A DNA stretch of 64,000 bases, taken from positions 24,770,434-24,834,433 of the forward strand of contig NC_053121.1 of assembly GCF_010015445.1 (NCBI RefSeq), written 5' to 3'. Below, piece by piece: positions 49,962 to 61,197 of this stretch (positions are counted from its first letter, which is position 1; each line of letters begins with the position of its first letter). Source of the stretch: Perca fluviatilis (taxonomy: Eukaryota; Chordata; Actinopteri; Perciformes; Percidae). The notes under the pieces are model-generated. The model made no database searches, had not been told where the DNA came from, and saw only the letters and a program-made list of their open reading frames with translations. Made by a program: the position numbers and the translations under genes.

Positions 49962-51562
49962 GCATTTGTTTGGGTGCTCCTCTCTAATAACATCTTGTAC
50001 CCACCAGCTACAAAACTAATCAGGCTCACGGTAAGCCTTTAGTCACCCCATGCAGGAGGTACAACCTGGGAAATGTTGTGTTGGTATTTCAACCAATCCC
50101 AGAGCCCTCTAAACCAACTGCTAATCCCATTGGATGGCATGGTTCTTCTTTAGGTAAACTAAACGTCCCGGAGAATGAAATGTGTCTTGTGGTGTGATCT
50201 GTGACGTGCTGTGATCTCCCGAAAGCCTGAAAGTGATAGCATGCACTTTAGTCACTCTGGGACATAATGACATAATAACTATGGTGATTGTTCGGTGGTG
50301 TCCCACTACCATGTACATGAGACAAGTTTTCAGGTATAATTGGAACCAAAGCAATTTTTTCTTGTGAGGTACATCAGGTTGATCAGATTAGATATGGAGT
50401 GGTGATAACTTCACACATAATATGGATTGTAGCTAACTAACAAGTTAATGTGTTTATATATTTATTGTATGTATGTTTAATACATATCATGTCGTGGATA
50501 TGAATGTTTAAATATAAAGCTATTCTTATGGTGCATTTTTAACTTCTGGCCAGGGAAAACAGATACAAATTAGCCATTTAGGCTAACTCTGGCTCATTTA
50601 CAGTTGTTTTCCTGTTGATTAATGGGATACGTTCCTGTCAAATAAACTAAAAGGACATGCATAAATAAAATGCTATTCAGTGTGGATAATAAAGAGGAAA
50701 AACAAGGTTATATTTCAGATGACAATGCATTTTACAAGGAAACTCAAGTTTACTTATAATAGACCCATTTCATACACAAATGAAATTTAACCTAAATTAA
50801 TATAACTATCTGACTTTAAATATTAAGTTCCAGGTGCAACAGTGGTTCACTAAAATGTACAGAGGATCAACACATTAAATAATGGTATTCAGACAATCAT
50901 GAAGCAAGTCCAACACATTCTGTAATGCAGCATATGCCACTAGATGGCCTCATATTCACATCATCTTTTTTTACTGCTGCTGTGCACCTTTTAGTCTCAG
51001 TAAATAAAAGAATGGCTCTATTTTAAAGTTCTTGACATGCTAAGATGAGTTGCTGCAGTTAAATCTTAGTCTACTCAAAGCTGAGCATACATGTTTTTGA
51101 TTTGCAGCCTCTAAACACACTAATCCACACCACAGATTATTTAATAACTTAATGTAATATAGGAATATGTAAAGAAAATGGACAGTGGACTATGGAGAAG
51201 AGCTTCTGCTGATATAATGAAATTATAAATGTCAAGTGACAGCTTTCAGAGACCTGGAGCAATGGTTTGTTTGCAGGTCTCATCTCATTATGTCATTAAA
51301 CTAACAACCAATCAGGTTCTGCCCTCCTCTGCTGAGTAGACTCGTCCTAGACTCTGACCATAGCCCTGCGTCAGCTGACGCTGACACACACACACACACC
51401 CACACACACACACACACAGCAAAAACAGCAGCAGCTGAGGACCACACCCCATCTGCTCCTGTTCACATTGCAAACATGCAAAGACCCTCAACTGCTGATA
51501 TTGTAATCTGTGTTACAGTTGGTCGGACTACACAGCTTCTGCTATGATACATTACAGTAACA
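49962..51562. other. Region upstream of arl13a; no second gene seen
   Basis: Contains the presumed arl13a promoter near 49970-50350. I found no convincing RFX X-box by eye. A (CA)-rich stretch lies at 51385-51418. No coding exon recognised. Confidence 0.35.
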
Positions 51563-51858
51563 TTAAAGCAATAGTTCAATATTTGGGAGATTTTTGTTAT
51601 TTTACACTTTTCTGTATAGGTAAAACAAACACAATCTAAACTGTTATATGTAGTGAGCTTTAGACGTGCTGGTAGGTGGATTTTGTTACATTTTGACAGG
51701 GCCAGGCTAACTTTTCCCCTGCGTCCAGTCTTTACGCTAAGATAACTATCTCCTGGCTGTAGCTTCATGTTTACATACAGCCAGATTGGTATCTTTTAAT
51801 CTAACTCTAGGCAAGAAAGTAAAGGCATATTTCCCAAAATGTTGAAGTATCCCTTTAA
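51563..51858. mobile_element. 296-bp MITE with TTAAAG ends
   Basis: Left end TTAAAGCAATAGTTCAATAT; the right end reads TTAAAGGGATACTTCAACAT on the opposite strand. Confidence 0.82.
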
Positions 51859-53619
51859 AGATAGTTCAAGACAAAGATTGATTGAGATTTGAAACAGTGT
51901 TCCATTTCACTGACCTGATTAGTAAAACAGTGCACATGCCTGGTGCTCAGTAATAAGGTTTCCATCTTCCACTTCCTCATGTCTCCACTGAGCACACAGC
52001 CTTTGCAGTCTGAAGACACTGAATCACACCACTGCTTCACCAAACACATGCATTAGTAATGACAAGCCTTTGTAGGTTGTGTCAACACATGATGAGATCT
52101 GATTAGACAGGGTGAGGTTGGTATGGTTTGAGGTGAGCTCTTTTGTACCACAGTTCATATTGAAATATACACAGAACAACTCCTTTTGTTGTTTTCTAGT
52201 TGAAGGGAACTTGATAGCAAAGTTACATCTACCATACTGGAAGTCAAAGTTATCTTTTTCCGTTAAATATGACATGTAAAATATGACCATATGTGTTTAT
52301 TTAAGGTGACAGTAAAAAAATAAGACAGGGTTTATTTTTGGTGACAGGTCATGCTGACATCTGCATGTGTGAAAGGGGACAGAGAATAGTTTGCAATGGA
52401 AATGTTAGGTATTTCACTAAAGATGGCGTCCTTCTAATGCATCTTCCAAACGGATAATCCTTGATTGAATAAGTAGTTGAGCAAACATCTAACTGGTTCT
52501 GTGCTGGGTCACAAACTGCATGTAGCCTTAACAAATAGTAATATAATGAGGAATTGTCCGTGTAAAAAGTGAATGAGAAGAAGGAGTAACATTTTAATAG
52601 TTGATTCAGTGTGTGTGCTGCACCTGTTTGTGTGGCTGCTTCACTATGAGGCCTGCAGGTCACCATAACAAGGCCAAGTCCTCCCTGCTAGCGGAACCTA
52701 AAAATGGAAGCGCAGAGAAACTGATCCCTCTATGCTTACCCTCTACAGTGCTTTCATTTGGAAAGGACAAATAGCGGATGTAATAAAACTACTGTGCATG
52801 TATCAGTAGTTTATTTAAGTAACGTATAGCCTAGTCCAGAGAGAATAACATGTAAACATAACTTGTAGTGCTCCTTTAAATCACAATAAAGTCTTTTATT
52901 ATTTTAGTTGGATTGAGAAGCCTCTGCGATTTCACAACTTTGCCCTACTCCTCTGCTAGTAGTAGGCTAGTAGTTTTAATAGTAGTACTCATAGATAAGA
53001 TATACTCTTTTCTAATATCTCAAACTCAATTCACTTTTTCTATTACATTTAAACTGTTTCTTATACCCTTTTCTATATGCACCGAGATCACCCCTTTATA
53101 CAGTTCATTCAGTGTTTTCCTTTTCTATTTTCCACAAATACTGAATATTTCTATGCCTGCAATTTGTAACATTTGTACAGCAGATGCACCTCCCTGTGAT
53201 GCTTTGTTTATGTAAACAGTTTAGGGTTTTCTCTTTCATTTTTAATCTATACTGTATATTTCTAGGCTTTTTATTTATTTTTATTATTTTATTTATATGC
53301 TTGTAACTGATACCATGCACTTTCTTTACGCATTGCACCGTCACTTGTACTGCACCTTTTATATTATTCTATTTTATTATTAAGTTTGTATGTAACCTAT
53401 ATTATATTTTACTAAATATGTATATAGCATAGTATTATAAGTTGCCAGTGAAAAAGCTTTTTGTGTTCTGTTAATGCTGTTGTCTGTATTTGTGCAAGTA
53501 ACCTATTTGTTTTTGGTCAATTTATTTGTGTTTTCTTTTTCTTTTCTTTTTTTACAGAACTTACTTGTCAGTTAAGTAAAATGTCCTTCATATCTTCTCT
53601 CTAATCTGTAATACTTTGA
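51859..53619. other. Intergenic between arl13a and xkrx; no recognised gene
   Basis: AT-rich. 52900-53560 looks like degraded repeat (TGCACCTTTTATATTATTCT and similar). No supported exon. Confidence 0.4.
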
Positions 53620-54260
53620 AGGCAGCCGCCCATCGTTTCCGGTATCGCCCCGTGTGCTTCTGGCTGACTTAACGCAGCTGTTGCATTGAGAGCGCATCAA
53701 CAGACTGAAAAAAACACGAGGAGACAGCCAGGCCTCCTACAGCCTGCAGTCACACTCTACAGCCGAGGAAACCTGTGTGTTGAACGTAAAACAAACTTCA
53801 AGGCTATAGGCTACTGATAGGACGATGATCAACGGTGCTGAATGTGAGCGTCCTACATGACGAGGCTGAACTTTCCCGATCCTTCACACACAGAGTCACA
53901 CTGACTGACGGTGCAACAACAGCGCTGAAACCGCTGCGGGCATTGAGGTGGTTCCTCTGGAGGGTTAACGCCACGTACGACGATATACGAGACAATAAAA
54001 CAAAAGCCTTGTGTGGGGGGTGCCGGTGCAGTGGAGCGGTGGCACCAGCCGAGTTGTGAAGTTATAAACACAATGTGAAACCAGCGATGATCAACTTGGT
54101 GGAAAGTTGGGAGAGGCGGCGCATCAAAGGAAGTATTTACAAAAAAGGGATGTTTTTGGAGCACGCTACGGCAAACTCAGATTAGCATCAACGTCCTTTA
54201 GCGACGCCCAAATCGTGCCCCGCATTCTAACCACATTTATTAATAAAAAACAAAATAAAA
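53620..54260 (+). promoter_or_regulatory. xkrx: xkrx promoter and 5' UTR region
   Basis: A stretch with more GC and CpG than its surroundings lies directly upstream of the xkrx start. No TATA box stands out. There are short upstream ATGs in other frames. The transcription start cannot be fixed from sequence alone. Confidence 0.4.
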
Positions 54261-54619
54261 ATGACGTGCGAAGTGGCCATGGAAGAGCAAGAGAGGGAGA
54301 TCTCGGACATAGAGCCGCAGGAGTGCCCCACGGCGGTGGAGAACGGAGTCCTGCTGGTGGTCAATCACAGCCGGATCAAGCCTCCGTTCAGCGTCGTGCT
54401 GGCCACCGTGCTCTACTGCGCAGAGTTCGTCTCCGCCGCCGTGCTCTGCAGCATGTACCACAAGACCGACGACGACATCTGGTTGGGCTTCACCATCGCC
54501 TTCATGCTGCTGCCCGCCGTGATCATCCAATTGGCGCTGACGTTCATCCACAGAGACCTGGGTCGGGACCGGCCCCTGGTTCTCTTCCTGCACCTGCTGA
54601 TGCTCGGCCCTGTCATTCG
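54261..54619 (+). CDS. xkrx: XK-related protein XKRX, first coding exon (gene runs off the window)
   Basis: XKRX (XKR2) belongs to the XK family of multi-pass membrane proteins; some family members are phospholipid scramblases, but no scrambling role is established for XKRX to my knowledge. The exon codes 119 residues: a polar acidic N-terminus, TM1 about 43-66 (FSVVLATVLYCAEFVSAAVL), TM2 about 73-96, and TM3 starting about 105. IHRDLGRDRPLVLFLHLLML and GPVIR match human XKRX [25 protein letters not shown]. The donor is TTCG|GTAGGT, phase 2. The next exon should begin with a CLEAMIKY-like block; I do not see it before 64000, so intron 1 is longer than 9.3 kb. The ATG at 54261 has average context; an in-frame ATG at 54279 has GCCATGG and may be the real start. 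Confidence 0.9.
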
Positions 54620-54706
54620 GTAGGTGAGGTCACTATGTCATTAGGTGGTGGTGGGGGGGGGTGGTAAGTTAAAGGACAACTCCCTTCAAATCATGATACT
54701 TTGCAT

Positions 54707-54900
54707 TAGAGCTGGGCAATATATCGATATTATATCAATATCGTGATATGAGACTATTGTCTATCGTATATTGTGATATGGCATAGGTGTTGTCTTTTCC
54801 TGGTTTTAAAGGCTGCATCAATATCGTTGCGGTGTCGATATTGAGGTGTTTGGTCAAAAATATTGTGATATTTGATTATCTCCATATCGCCCAGCCCTAC
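54707..54900. mobile_element. 194-bp hAT-like MITE at the start of xkrx intron 1
   Basis: Ends TAGAGCTGGGCAATAT and, inverted, GTAGGGCTGGGCGATAT. Flanks CTTTGCATT and CTTTACATT look like a target duplication with one change. Body rich in ATATCGATAT words. Confidence 0.75.
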
Positions 54901-55072
54901 TTTACATTACTCCTGGCTATGCTGTTTATCCTTTCAGCCAGCCCGTGGTAGATGTGATTTGTAGGATATCACCTGAAACGGGCAGAGTTTGTTCAAAAGC
55001 CCTGAAGTCATGTCTTGCTAAAGTGCTAAAGAAAAGTTTGGACTTCTTCCTCTATATGCCCTTTACAGTTAG

Positions 55073-55340
55073 TGCTGCAAAGTTCAGTAGGCCTATATTA
55101 ACTGAATAGTCAAACTATTTTGATAATCGATTAATCGTTTCAGTCGTTTTTTTGTAGGCCTAAGAAAACATTTGTTGGTTCCCGCTTCTCAAATGTGAGG
55201 ATTTGATCCTTTTCTTTGACATGGATGATAGTAAACGGAATATCTTTGGCTTGGACTGTTGGTCCGACAAAACAAGACATTTGAGACGTCATGAACAATG
55301 TTCACTATTTTCTGTTAAGACACAAACGTATTAATCGATG
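55073..55340. repeat. Interspersed repeat, family of 35775
   Basis: Contains TTGATAATCGATTAATCGTT and CAAAACAAGACATTTGAGA. Related to 35775-35975 and 55960-56260. Confidence 0.6.
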
Positions 55341-55804
55341 AGGATCTTATTGTTGTAATTTTAGTTAGCTATCCATCATTACAAGACCTGCAACTACCAC
55401 TTTCCATTTGCAGTGTAGTACAGTTAATAGGGTACAAATTGACAATCTCTGTTGAGTGCATAGAAGCACTCCAAGGATCTTTGAGAGCCGACATGATTTA
55501 TTGATTTATCACCAGCCAAGACAGTCAGCAACTGTGATAGTTTTTTCACCTTATGAATCTGTGTGTGTCATCATGGCAAAATGTGGTCCTGGAGACACCG
55601 TAGCGGAAACTACTACAGAGGTTCTGAGTGCTTTGGCCAGGTTTATGTCGGTCTGCAGACAGATTTTGTCAACGCAATAGACTCACAACAAGATGCAATC
55701 ATGAAACGTCAGGTGTATAGTTGAAATCAAAATTAACTTAGAGTTCAAAGGTGGGTTTGGTCTGAGCAAGGGCGTCGGAAGTAGGGAAGGGGCACCCCTC
55801 ACTA

Positions 55805-55805
<1 letters not shown>

Positions 55806-55872
<67 letters not shown>
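55806..55872. repeat. (CA)n microsatellite in xkrx intron 1
   Basis: An uninterrupted 67-bp CA tract. Confidence 0.96.
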
Positions 55873-55874
<2 letters not shown>

Positions 55875-55959
55875 TACGCCCCTGGCCCGAATCAGTGGAT
55901 TATCATTATAACAATGCTGGTGATCTCATCGCGAGATTGTCTCTAAGATTGTTTAAAAA

Positions 55960-56260
55960 TGTAGGAAGCTCAATCACTTGATCGATTAGTAGACTTCAAG
56001 TATTTTGATGATCGCTGAATAGTTTTGACCATTTTTCAAGCAAAAATATTGCAAAAAATGACAAATCTTCTCTAATTCCAATCTTGGAAATGAGAGGATT
56101 TGCAGGATTGTATTTGCCAACCGAGTATTTTGGGTTTTTGGACATTTGGTTGAACAAAACAAGACATTTGAAGACAAAGTTGCCAAGTTGGGTTGGGCAT
56201 TTTTTTCTCCTTTTTTGACGTTAATTGACAATGAAAATAATTGAAGCCCTAAAGCTGACT
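55960..56260. repeat. Interspersed repeat, third copy of the 35775 family
   Basis: Contains CAAAACAAGACATTTGAAGA and a terminal AATGAAAATAATTGAAGCCCT that resembles the end of this family. Confidence 0.6.
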
Positions 56261-57032
56261 GACTGATTAAATCGGTCAGTCAGCATCCATCTGTTGCAGT
56301 TCATCAACTAGATTTAATCAACCACAATCATTTGTTATGGTAGATTGTTGCAGCATCCTGATTTTTGCACTGCATGAGAATCATAGATTTGGCACTCATG
56401 AACTGGATCCCAGTCCAGATGGAAAGGGACGACTGAACATAACAACCTCCCACATCGTCAAAAGTGTTGAATAGAGAGAGGCCTTCAAATATCCAGAGCT
56501 TTTTCCTTCTGAGCTTCTTCTTATTTGATGTCTTCCTTGTTGGTGTTGTCACAGTTAAACCCTGTAACACATCGTTGGCGTTTTTATGTTGTAGCCTATG
56601 ACCTCATCTCAGGATAATGGCCGCCAAAGGCCTTCTGTGCTGCAGACCAGTCAGACCGCTGATCAGGCCTCGCTGGCTCATGAGGAGAGAGGGGTGGTAG
56701 ATGTTGCCGGAAAGTCTTCTTGAAATAATTCATTCTTGGAAATCAAAGCAGTGGAAATGCTGAAGGAGGTGTTCTGTTTCAGCCAGTTTACACTTACAGT
56801 TTCAGTCTCAGCTGTGAGACCTGTTTGGTGAATTGTGACGCATGCAGGAAGATGTAGGAGGAGACTTCTTTGAAATTCAAATATACACTTGATATTCTCT
56901 TCTTTTCTTTTTTTTTCTTCTTCTCTGAACTTTGATATGTCAACAGTGAGCTATGAGGCACCGCTCTGATTTTACAGCACAATTAGAGTTAATTGAAGGG
57001 TGTATATATATTGAAGGGTATATATATTGAAG

Positions 57033-57073
<41 letters not shown>

Positions 57074-57433
57074 TTTACTGCACAAGAAATTCAACCTTGT
57101 CGTCACCTCTGTGCAAGTGTATGTGCCATAGGAAGAATGCTTTTCAGGACAAAGCTTTAAAATGGCGTGTAAATGACTTGATATGTGGCTCAGCTTTCAG
57201 TGCACCCTAAAATATAACAAGTCCAATATATTTCACAACAGTTTGCAGAGATAAGAGAAAATATGTAGATAAAACGATTTATAAATAAACATCCACAAGA
57301 GCTACAGAAGAAACACAATTTCGCAATGCCACTCAGAAGACGTGAAATTATCTTATCATCATTGCTGATCTTTTAACTTGAGCTTAGCCATTGTTTAATG
57401 TAGCGCATGAAACAGATCAAAGTTTCTTTTCAC
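56261..57433. other. xkrx intron 1 sequence; no exon seen
   Basis: AT-rich, with a (TA)n tract at 57035-57069. No frame with CLEAMIKY-like coding was found. Confidence 0.45.
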
Positions 57434-57537
57434 GTGGCTGGGTTGGCTCAGTGGTAGAGCAGGCGCGCACATACTGAGAGGTTTATGCCTCGACGCAGAG
57501 GTCCAGGGTTCGAATCCGACCTGTGACAATTTCCTGC

Positions 57538-57572
<35 letters not shown>

Positions 57573-57641
57573 CCGTTTCTCACCTAGCTGCCCTGTCAAA
57601 AATGAAAGGTGGAAAAGCCCAAAAAGAAATAATCTAAAAAA
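57434..57641 (+). mobile_element. tRNA-derived SINE, copy 1
   Basis: The head is a tRNA-like RNA polymerase III promoter: box A TGGCTCAGTGGTAGAGCAGG and an intact box B GGTTCGAATCC. Then come a (TC)n stretch (57539-57568) and a body shared with copy 2 (CAGCCCTGTCAAAAAT-like), ending in an A-rich tail. Confidence 0.88.
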
Positions 57642-57642
57642 C

Positions 57643-58640
57643 GAGTGTAGGGTCGTCTTCTAGTGGGTCTTTAGATGGTTGTGCAGTAGAGCTGTAATCG
57701 GGCCTTAAAAGTACGTCCCGAAACGAGGCCCGAGCCCGACAGAGTTCGGCCCGAGCCCGACAAGTAGATTGACAGCTTTTTAAAAGCCCGAACCCGTTTA
57801 CAGCCCGACTGTACAAAATGCCGTCTATCAGCAGTCATTAGAGTGTCGGAGAATAGCGCGGACAGCAGCTTCACCGGCAGGAACCGCGCACCACTTTCGG
57901 GCGAAAAGGGGAGAGAAGAAGAGAAAAAAGAGACTGCGCCACATGCACACAGCTCCTTTGTCTTTCGTAAAAAATTAGTCATTTATACATGTTCTAACAT
58001 CATTTATTCATGACTAACGGACGCTATAGGCCACTTGGAAGTTGGAACAAAGAAACAGGCTAAGTCCTCCAGAGACCAGCCTCCGTTTCACCTCCTCAGG
58101 ATCCATTTTCACGCTAATCGAAACGCATCAGCTGACCGCTCATTTACCATGCAACCCGAAGCGCAAGCCCGAGCCCGAGCCCGGCCCGAGCCCGTGTAAA
58201 ATAATAGAAATTAAGACCGAACCCGTCGGGTCCCGTCGGGTTCGGACAAAGATCTTCAGCTCTGTTGTGCAGGCCAATACGTGAGCCACATAGTATTTTG
58301 GTGCAGTGTGGACAGGGGAAAGTGGAGGTGGTGAGTGGTAGAGGAGCCTTTTTCTCTTTTTCCTTGCGGTGCTGTCGCTTTGTCTCTGTGACACAGTGGA
58401 GTTCCACTTCATGGCGCACAGCTCCTTCCTGCACAGTTGTCTTCCAGCGAGGCCTGTCCAAAGCGATCTGCTCCCAGTAGCTTACTGGAAATTTGAACTT
58501 CTTTAGGCCGATCTTAATATTGTCCTTGAAGTGTTTTTTTGGACCACCGGGGGCTCGCCGACCTTCCTTCAATTGGGAGTATAGGATCTGTTTGGGGAGA
58601 CGAGTGTTTGACATGCGAATAACATGGCAGCACACGGCTT
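57643..58640 (-). pseudogene. 3' end of a LINE open reading frame, interrupted by a hAT element
   Basis: Minus-strand coding resembles the C-terminus of an RTE/Jockey-like LINE: RMSNTRLPKQILYSQL, GGPKKHFKDNIK, YWEQIALDRPRWK, then a CPHC...SRIGL C2H2-like finger. The frame is cut within the finger by the element at 57686-58263; past it (57643-57685) the frame resumes with a His-x3-His spacing and a TAG. The 5' part is missing. Not functional. Confidence 0.8.
57686..58263. mobile_element. hAT-type element with GTTGTGCA target duplication
   Basis: Ends (GT)AGAGCTG...CAGCTCT, with an exact 8-bp direct repeat GTTGTGCA at 57678-57685 and 58264-58271. Both ends are rich in CCCGAGCCCG words. No transposase frame remains. 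Confidence 0.88.
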
Positions 58641-58750
58641 GCATACTTCCTTATTTACCATTTTTGATAAAAGCCATTTGAGCCAAAAGTGCTTCACAAA
58701 TCAGGACCATGCAACGTATGTATGTATGAGTGTTAACCAGGAAACCTTTT

Positions 58751-58957
58751 GTGGCCGGGTTGGCTCAGTGGAAGAGCAGGCGCACATACGCTTCGAGGTT
58801 TATGCCTCGACGCAAAGGTCCAGGGTTCAAATCCGACCTGTGACAATTTCCTGCATGTCTTCCCCCTCCCTCTCCCCTTTCTCACCGAGCTGTCCTGTCA
58901 AAAATTAAAGGCAGAAACGCCCAAAACATAATCTTAAAAAAGAAAAAAAAAAAAAAA
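58751..58957 (+). mobile_element. tRNA-derived SINE, copy 2
   Basis: Same family as 57434: box A TGGCTCAGTGGAAGAGCAGG, box B GGTTCAAATCC, shared GTGACAATTTCCTGCATGTC and an A-rich tail. Flanked by an imperfect duplication (AGGAAACCTTTT before, AGGAGACCTTTC after). Confidence 0.88.
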
Positions 58958-59424
58958 CAGGAGACCTTTCTTTTAATGCAACAGTGCTCCATGCAGATTT
59001 GCAGTTTCCACAAATAACTAGACCAAGGTCAGGCACAGTTTTCTAATTATTATTAACACGTTGGAGATAAAGCCACTCGTGTCATTGCAGGAGACGGATA
59101 GACCACCTGCAGCTCCAGAGTCTATTTCAATCAGGAGTGAAAGTGCTAGCTAGGCAACACCTTTAGTCAGTCAAAAGTTGTGTGGCCTGCAGCTTAGAAG
59201 TGTTGTTTGAAGAATATATTCTGTCACACCTACAGAAAACACTCAAACTACAGTGTCTAATTTCCTTAAACGACTTTAAAGGTTATGTTAAAACCATAGA
59301 ACATGAGTCCATCCACACGTGCAAATGTTTTAACTAATGGTACTTTTATTTAATTGAAATGCACTTGAGATGTCTTTGCCTCTTTTGTGATTGTAAATTG
59401 TTTTATGTAACATACTTGTTCTGC

Positions 59425-59512
59425 TATTTTGGCCAGGTCTCTCTTGAAAAAGAGATTTTATATCTCAATTAGACTAACTTGGTTAAATAAAGGTTAAATA
59501 AAAACTAAATGT
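59425..59512 (+). repeat. LINE/SINE-type 3' tail
   Basis: Contains TTTTGGCCAGGTCTCTCTTG and the ending TTAAATAAAGGTTAAATAAA, which I recognise as the 3' tail of a widespread fish retroelement family. The 5' part is not identifiable. Confidence 0.6.
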
Positions 59513-60022
59513 TTTTTTGGCTGTGAGCAGCTCTGTTGCTCTGCAGAGTTGCTCACAGCAACTGATAACTGACTTCGTCGGATTTTACTTACTTTCAGAA
59601 TCTTGTTATCTTGTTAGATAAAGAGGTCTGGTGTTTGACACACTGATGTTGAAACAGTTCATTATTATCTACAAGACTAGGACTACAAATTCGAAGAAAA
59701 AAGTAGCCTAAATAATGTGGGAAGCCCGCTCCTCATCTCGACTCGCTTACATTAGCCACCAAGTTGCATTGTGGTTAATGTAGGCACCAGGTTTTGACAA
59801 GGAGAAATGCGTGGGATATAAAAGACGATATCTTTGGTTCTGCTGCATCGATTTTGTTCAAATCTTTTGTCCATCGTGAGTCTGACAAAGCAAAAAGGGC
59901 AGAGTGCAATGCTAAATCAATGGAGTAATCTTTCAAGAGCCTCAAATTCAATTAGGTATATAAGCAAAATAAAATTTAAAACGAGACCTTGGAGTCTCCA
60001 GCCACGCTAGCGACTACATAGT

Positions 60023-60099
60023 AGAGGTGGGGGAGAAAATCGATACAGCATGCTGTATCCGAGGCAATGCTGTATCGCTACACAGACGGCAAGTATCGA

Positions 60100-60150
<51 letters not shown>

Positions 60151-60412
60151 GTGTTGGTCTGTTTGTGTGCTTGACAATCCAATTTGCAGCAATACAATTG
60201 AAGTGAGATGAACAAACAGTGAAATTAAGCTTTTTAGATAAAACAGATGTTGACAAAGTTTCCTTTTGGGGACATACTTTGAAATTGGGAACATTTGAAG
60301 TTAGATAAAAGGTAATAAATTGCAATATATCACAGAATATCGCAATATGTTTAAAATCGCAATAATATATTGGGACATAAGCATGGTAATGATATCGTAT
60401 CGTGAAGCCTCT
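60023..60412. mobile_element. ATCGATA-rich MITE with a (TTA)n interior
   Basis: Ends AGAGGTGGGGGAGAAAATCG and GTATCGTGAAGCCTCTGGTG resemble inverted ends of a known fish family. Interior (TTA)n at 60103-60146. Boundaries approximate. Confidence 0.5.
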
Positions 60413-60424
60413 GGTGATTCCAAC

Positions 60425-60990
60425 TAGAGTCCGGATCGGGCCAAATTTTTCTGTCCGAGCCCGCATTCGACAGAGCAGTAACCGAACCCGGCCCAAGCCC
60501 GACAGGCATTAAGAACTTTGTGTCTGAGCACGACACAGTTAAAATCTCTTCTCTTTTTTTTTTTCTCATACTAATGACACACGTAGGCTACATTTGTTTG
60601 TGTGGAAAGCCCGCTTTTATTAAGCAATTGTAGGAAGGCATTCGGAAATGTCAACAGATGAGCGCATCAGCGCACACGGGGCAACAAGCGCACGTTAATA
60701 AGCTGTTAAAATGTTCAATGTGTTAACCTTTCCTGATCGCTTCGCTTCCGACCGTGATCAGAAAACCAGGGGAGACTCGTTACCTCCAGGGCCGACGTTA
60801 TAAAATGAATAACGTCGGGGGTTAAAATCCCGTTTCTGGTGAGCAAATTAATGAACTTGGCTTTCAGTCTGGGGTTTATTTCGGACACCGCACACACTGT
60901 GTACAAAACTTAAACTTATTGTACCAACTCTGCTCCGGTCGCATATAACAAGTCTGCTTCCTCTTTCTCTATCTCTCTTCTGCCCACTTG

Positions 60991-61066
<76 letters not shown>

Positions 61067-61189
61067 ACTGAGTTCTCTTAAAGGAGCCGCAGCACCATTT
61101 TACAAAAAAAATGCCTTATCTCGCTGATGTGACCGAGCCCGACCCGAACCCAACTATAATTTCTAAATATCTGTCCGATCCATGCCTTA
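60425..61189. mobile_element. 765-bp hAT-type element with ATTCCAAC target duplication
   Basis: Ends TAGAGTCCGGATCGGG and, inverted, TAAGGCATGGATCGGA. Exact 8-bp direct repeat ATTCCAAC at 60417-60424 and 61190-61197. CCCGAGCCCG-like subterminal words are shared with the 57686 element. Contains the (CA)n tract 60992-61061. Confidence 0.87.
60992..61061. repeat. (CA)35 microsatellite inside the 60425 hAT-type element
   Basis: Uninterrupted dinucleotide tract. Confidence 0.95.
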
Positions 61190-61197
61190 ATTCCAAC

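Noticed and set aside
54107..54667. 186-codon plus frame and several minus frames over xkrx exon 1
   Set aside because: Shifted or antisense readings of the GC-rich xkrx exon; only the 54261 frame matches the XK family.
57434..57520. tRNA gene
   Set aside because: Box A and B are tRNA-like, but no complete cloverleaf is seen and the sequence continues into a SINE body repeated at 58751.
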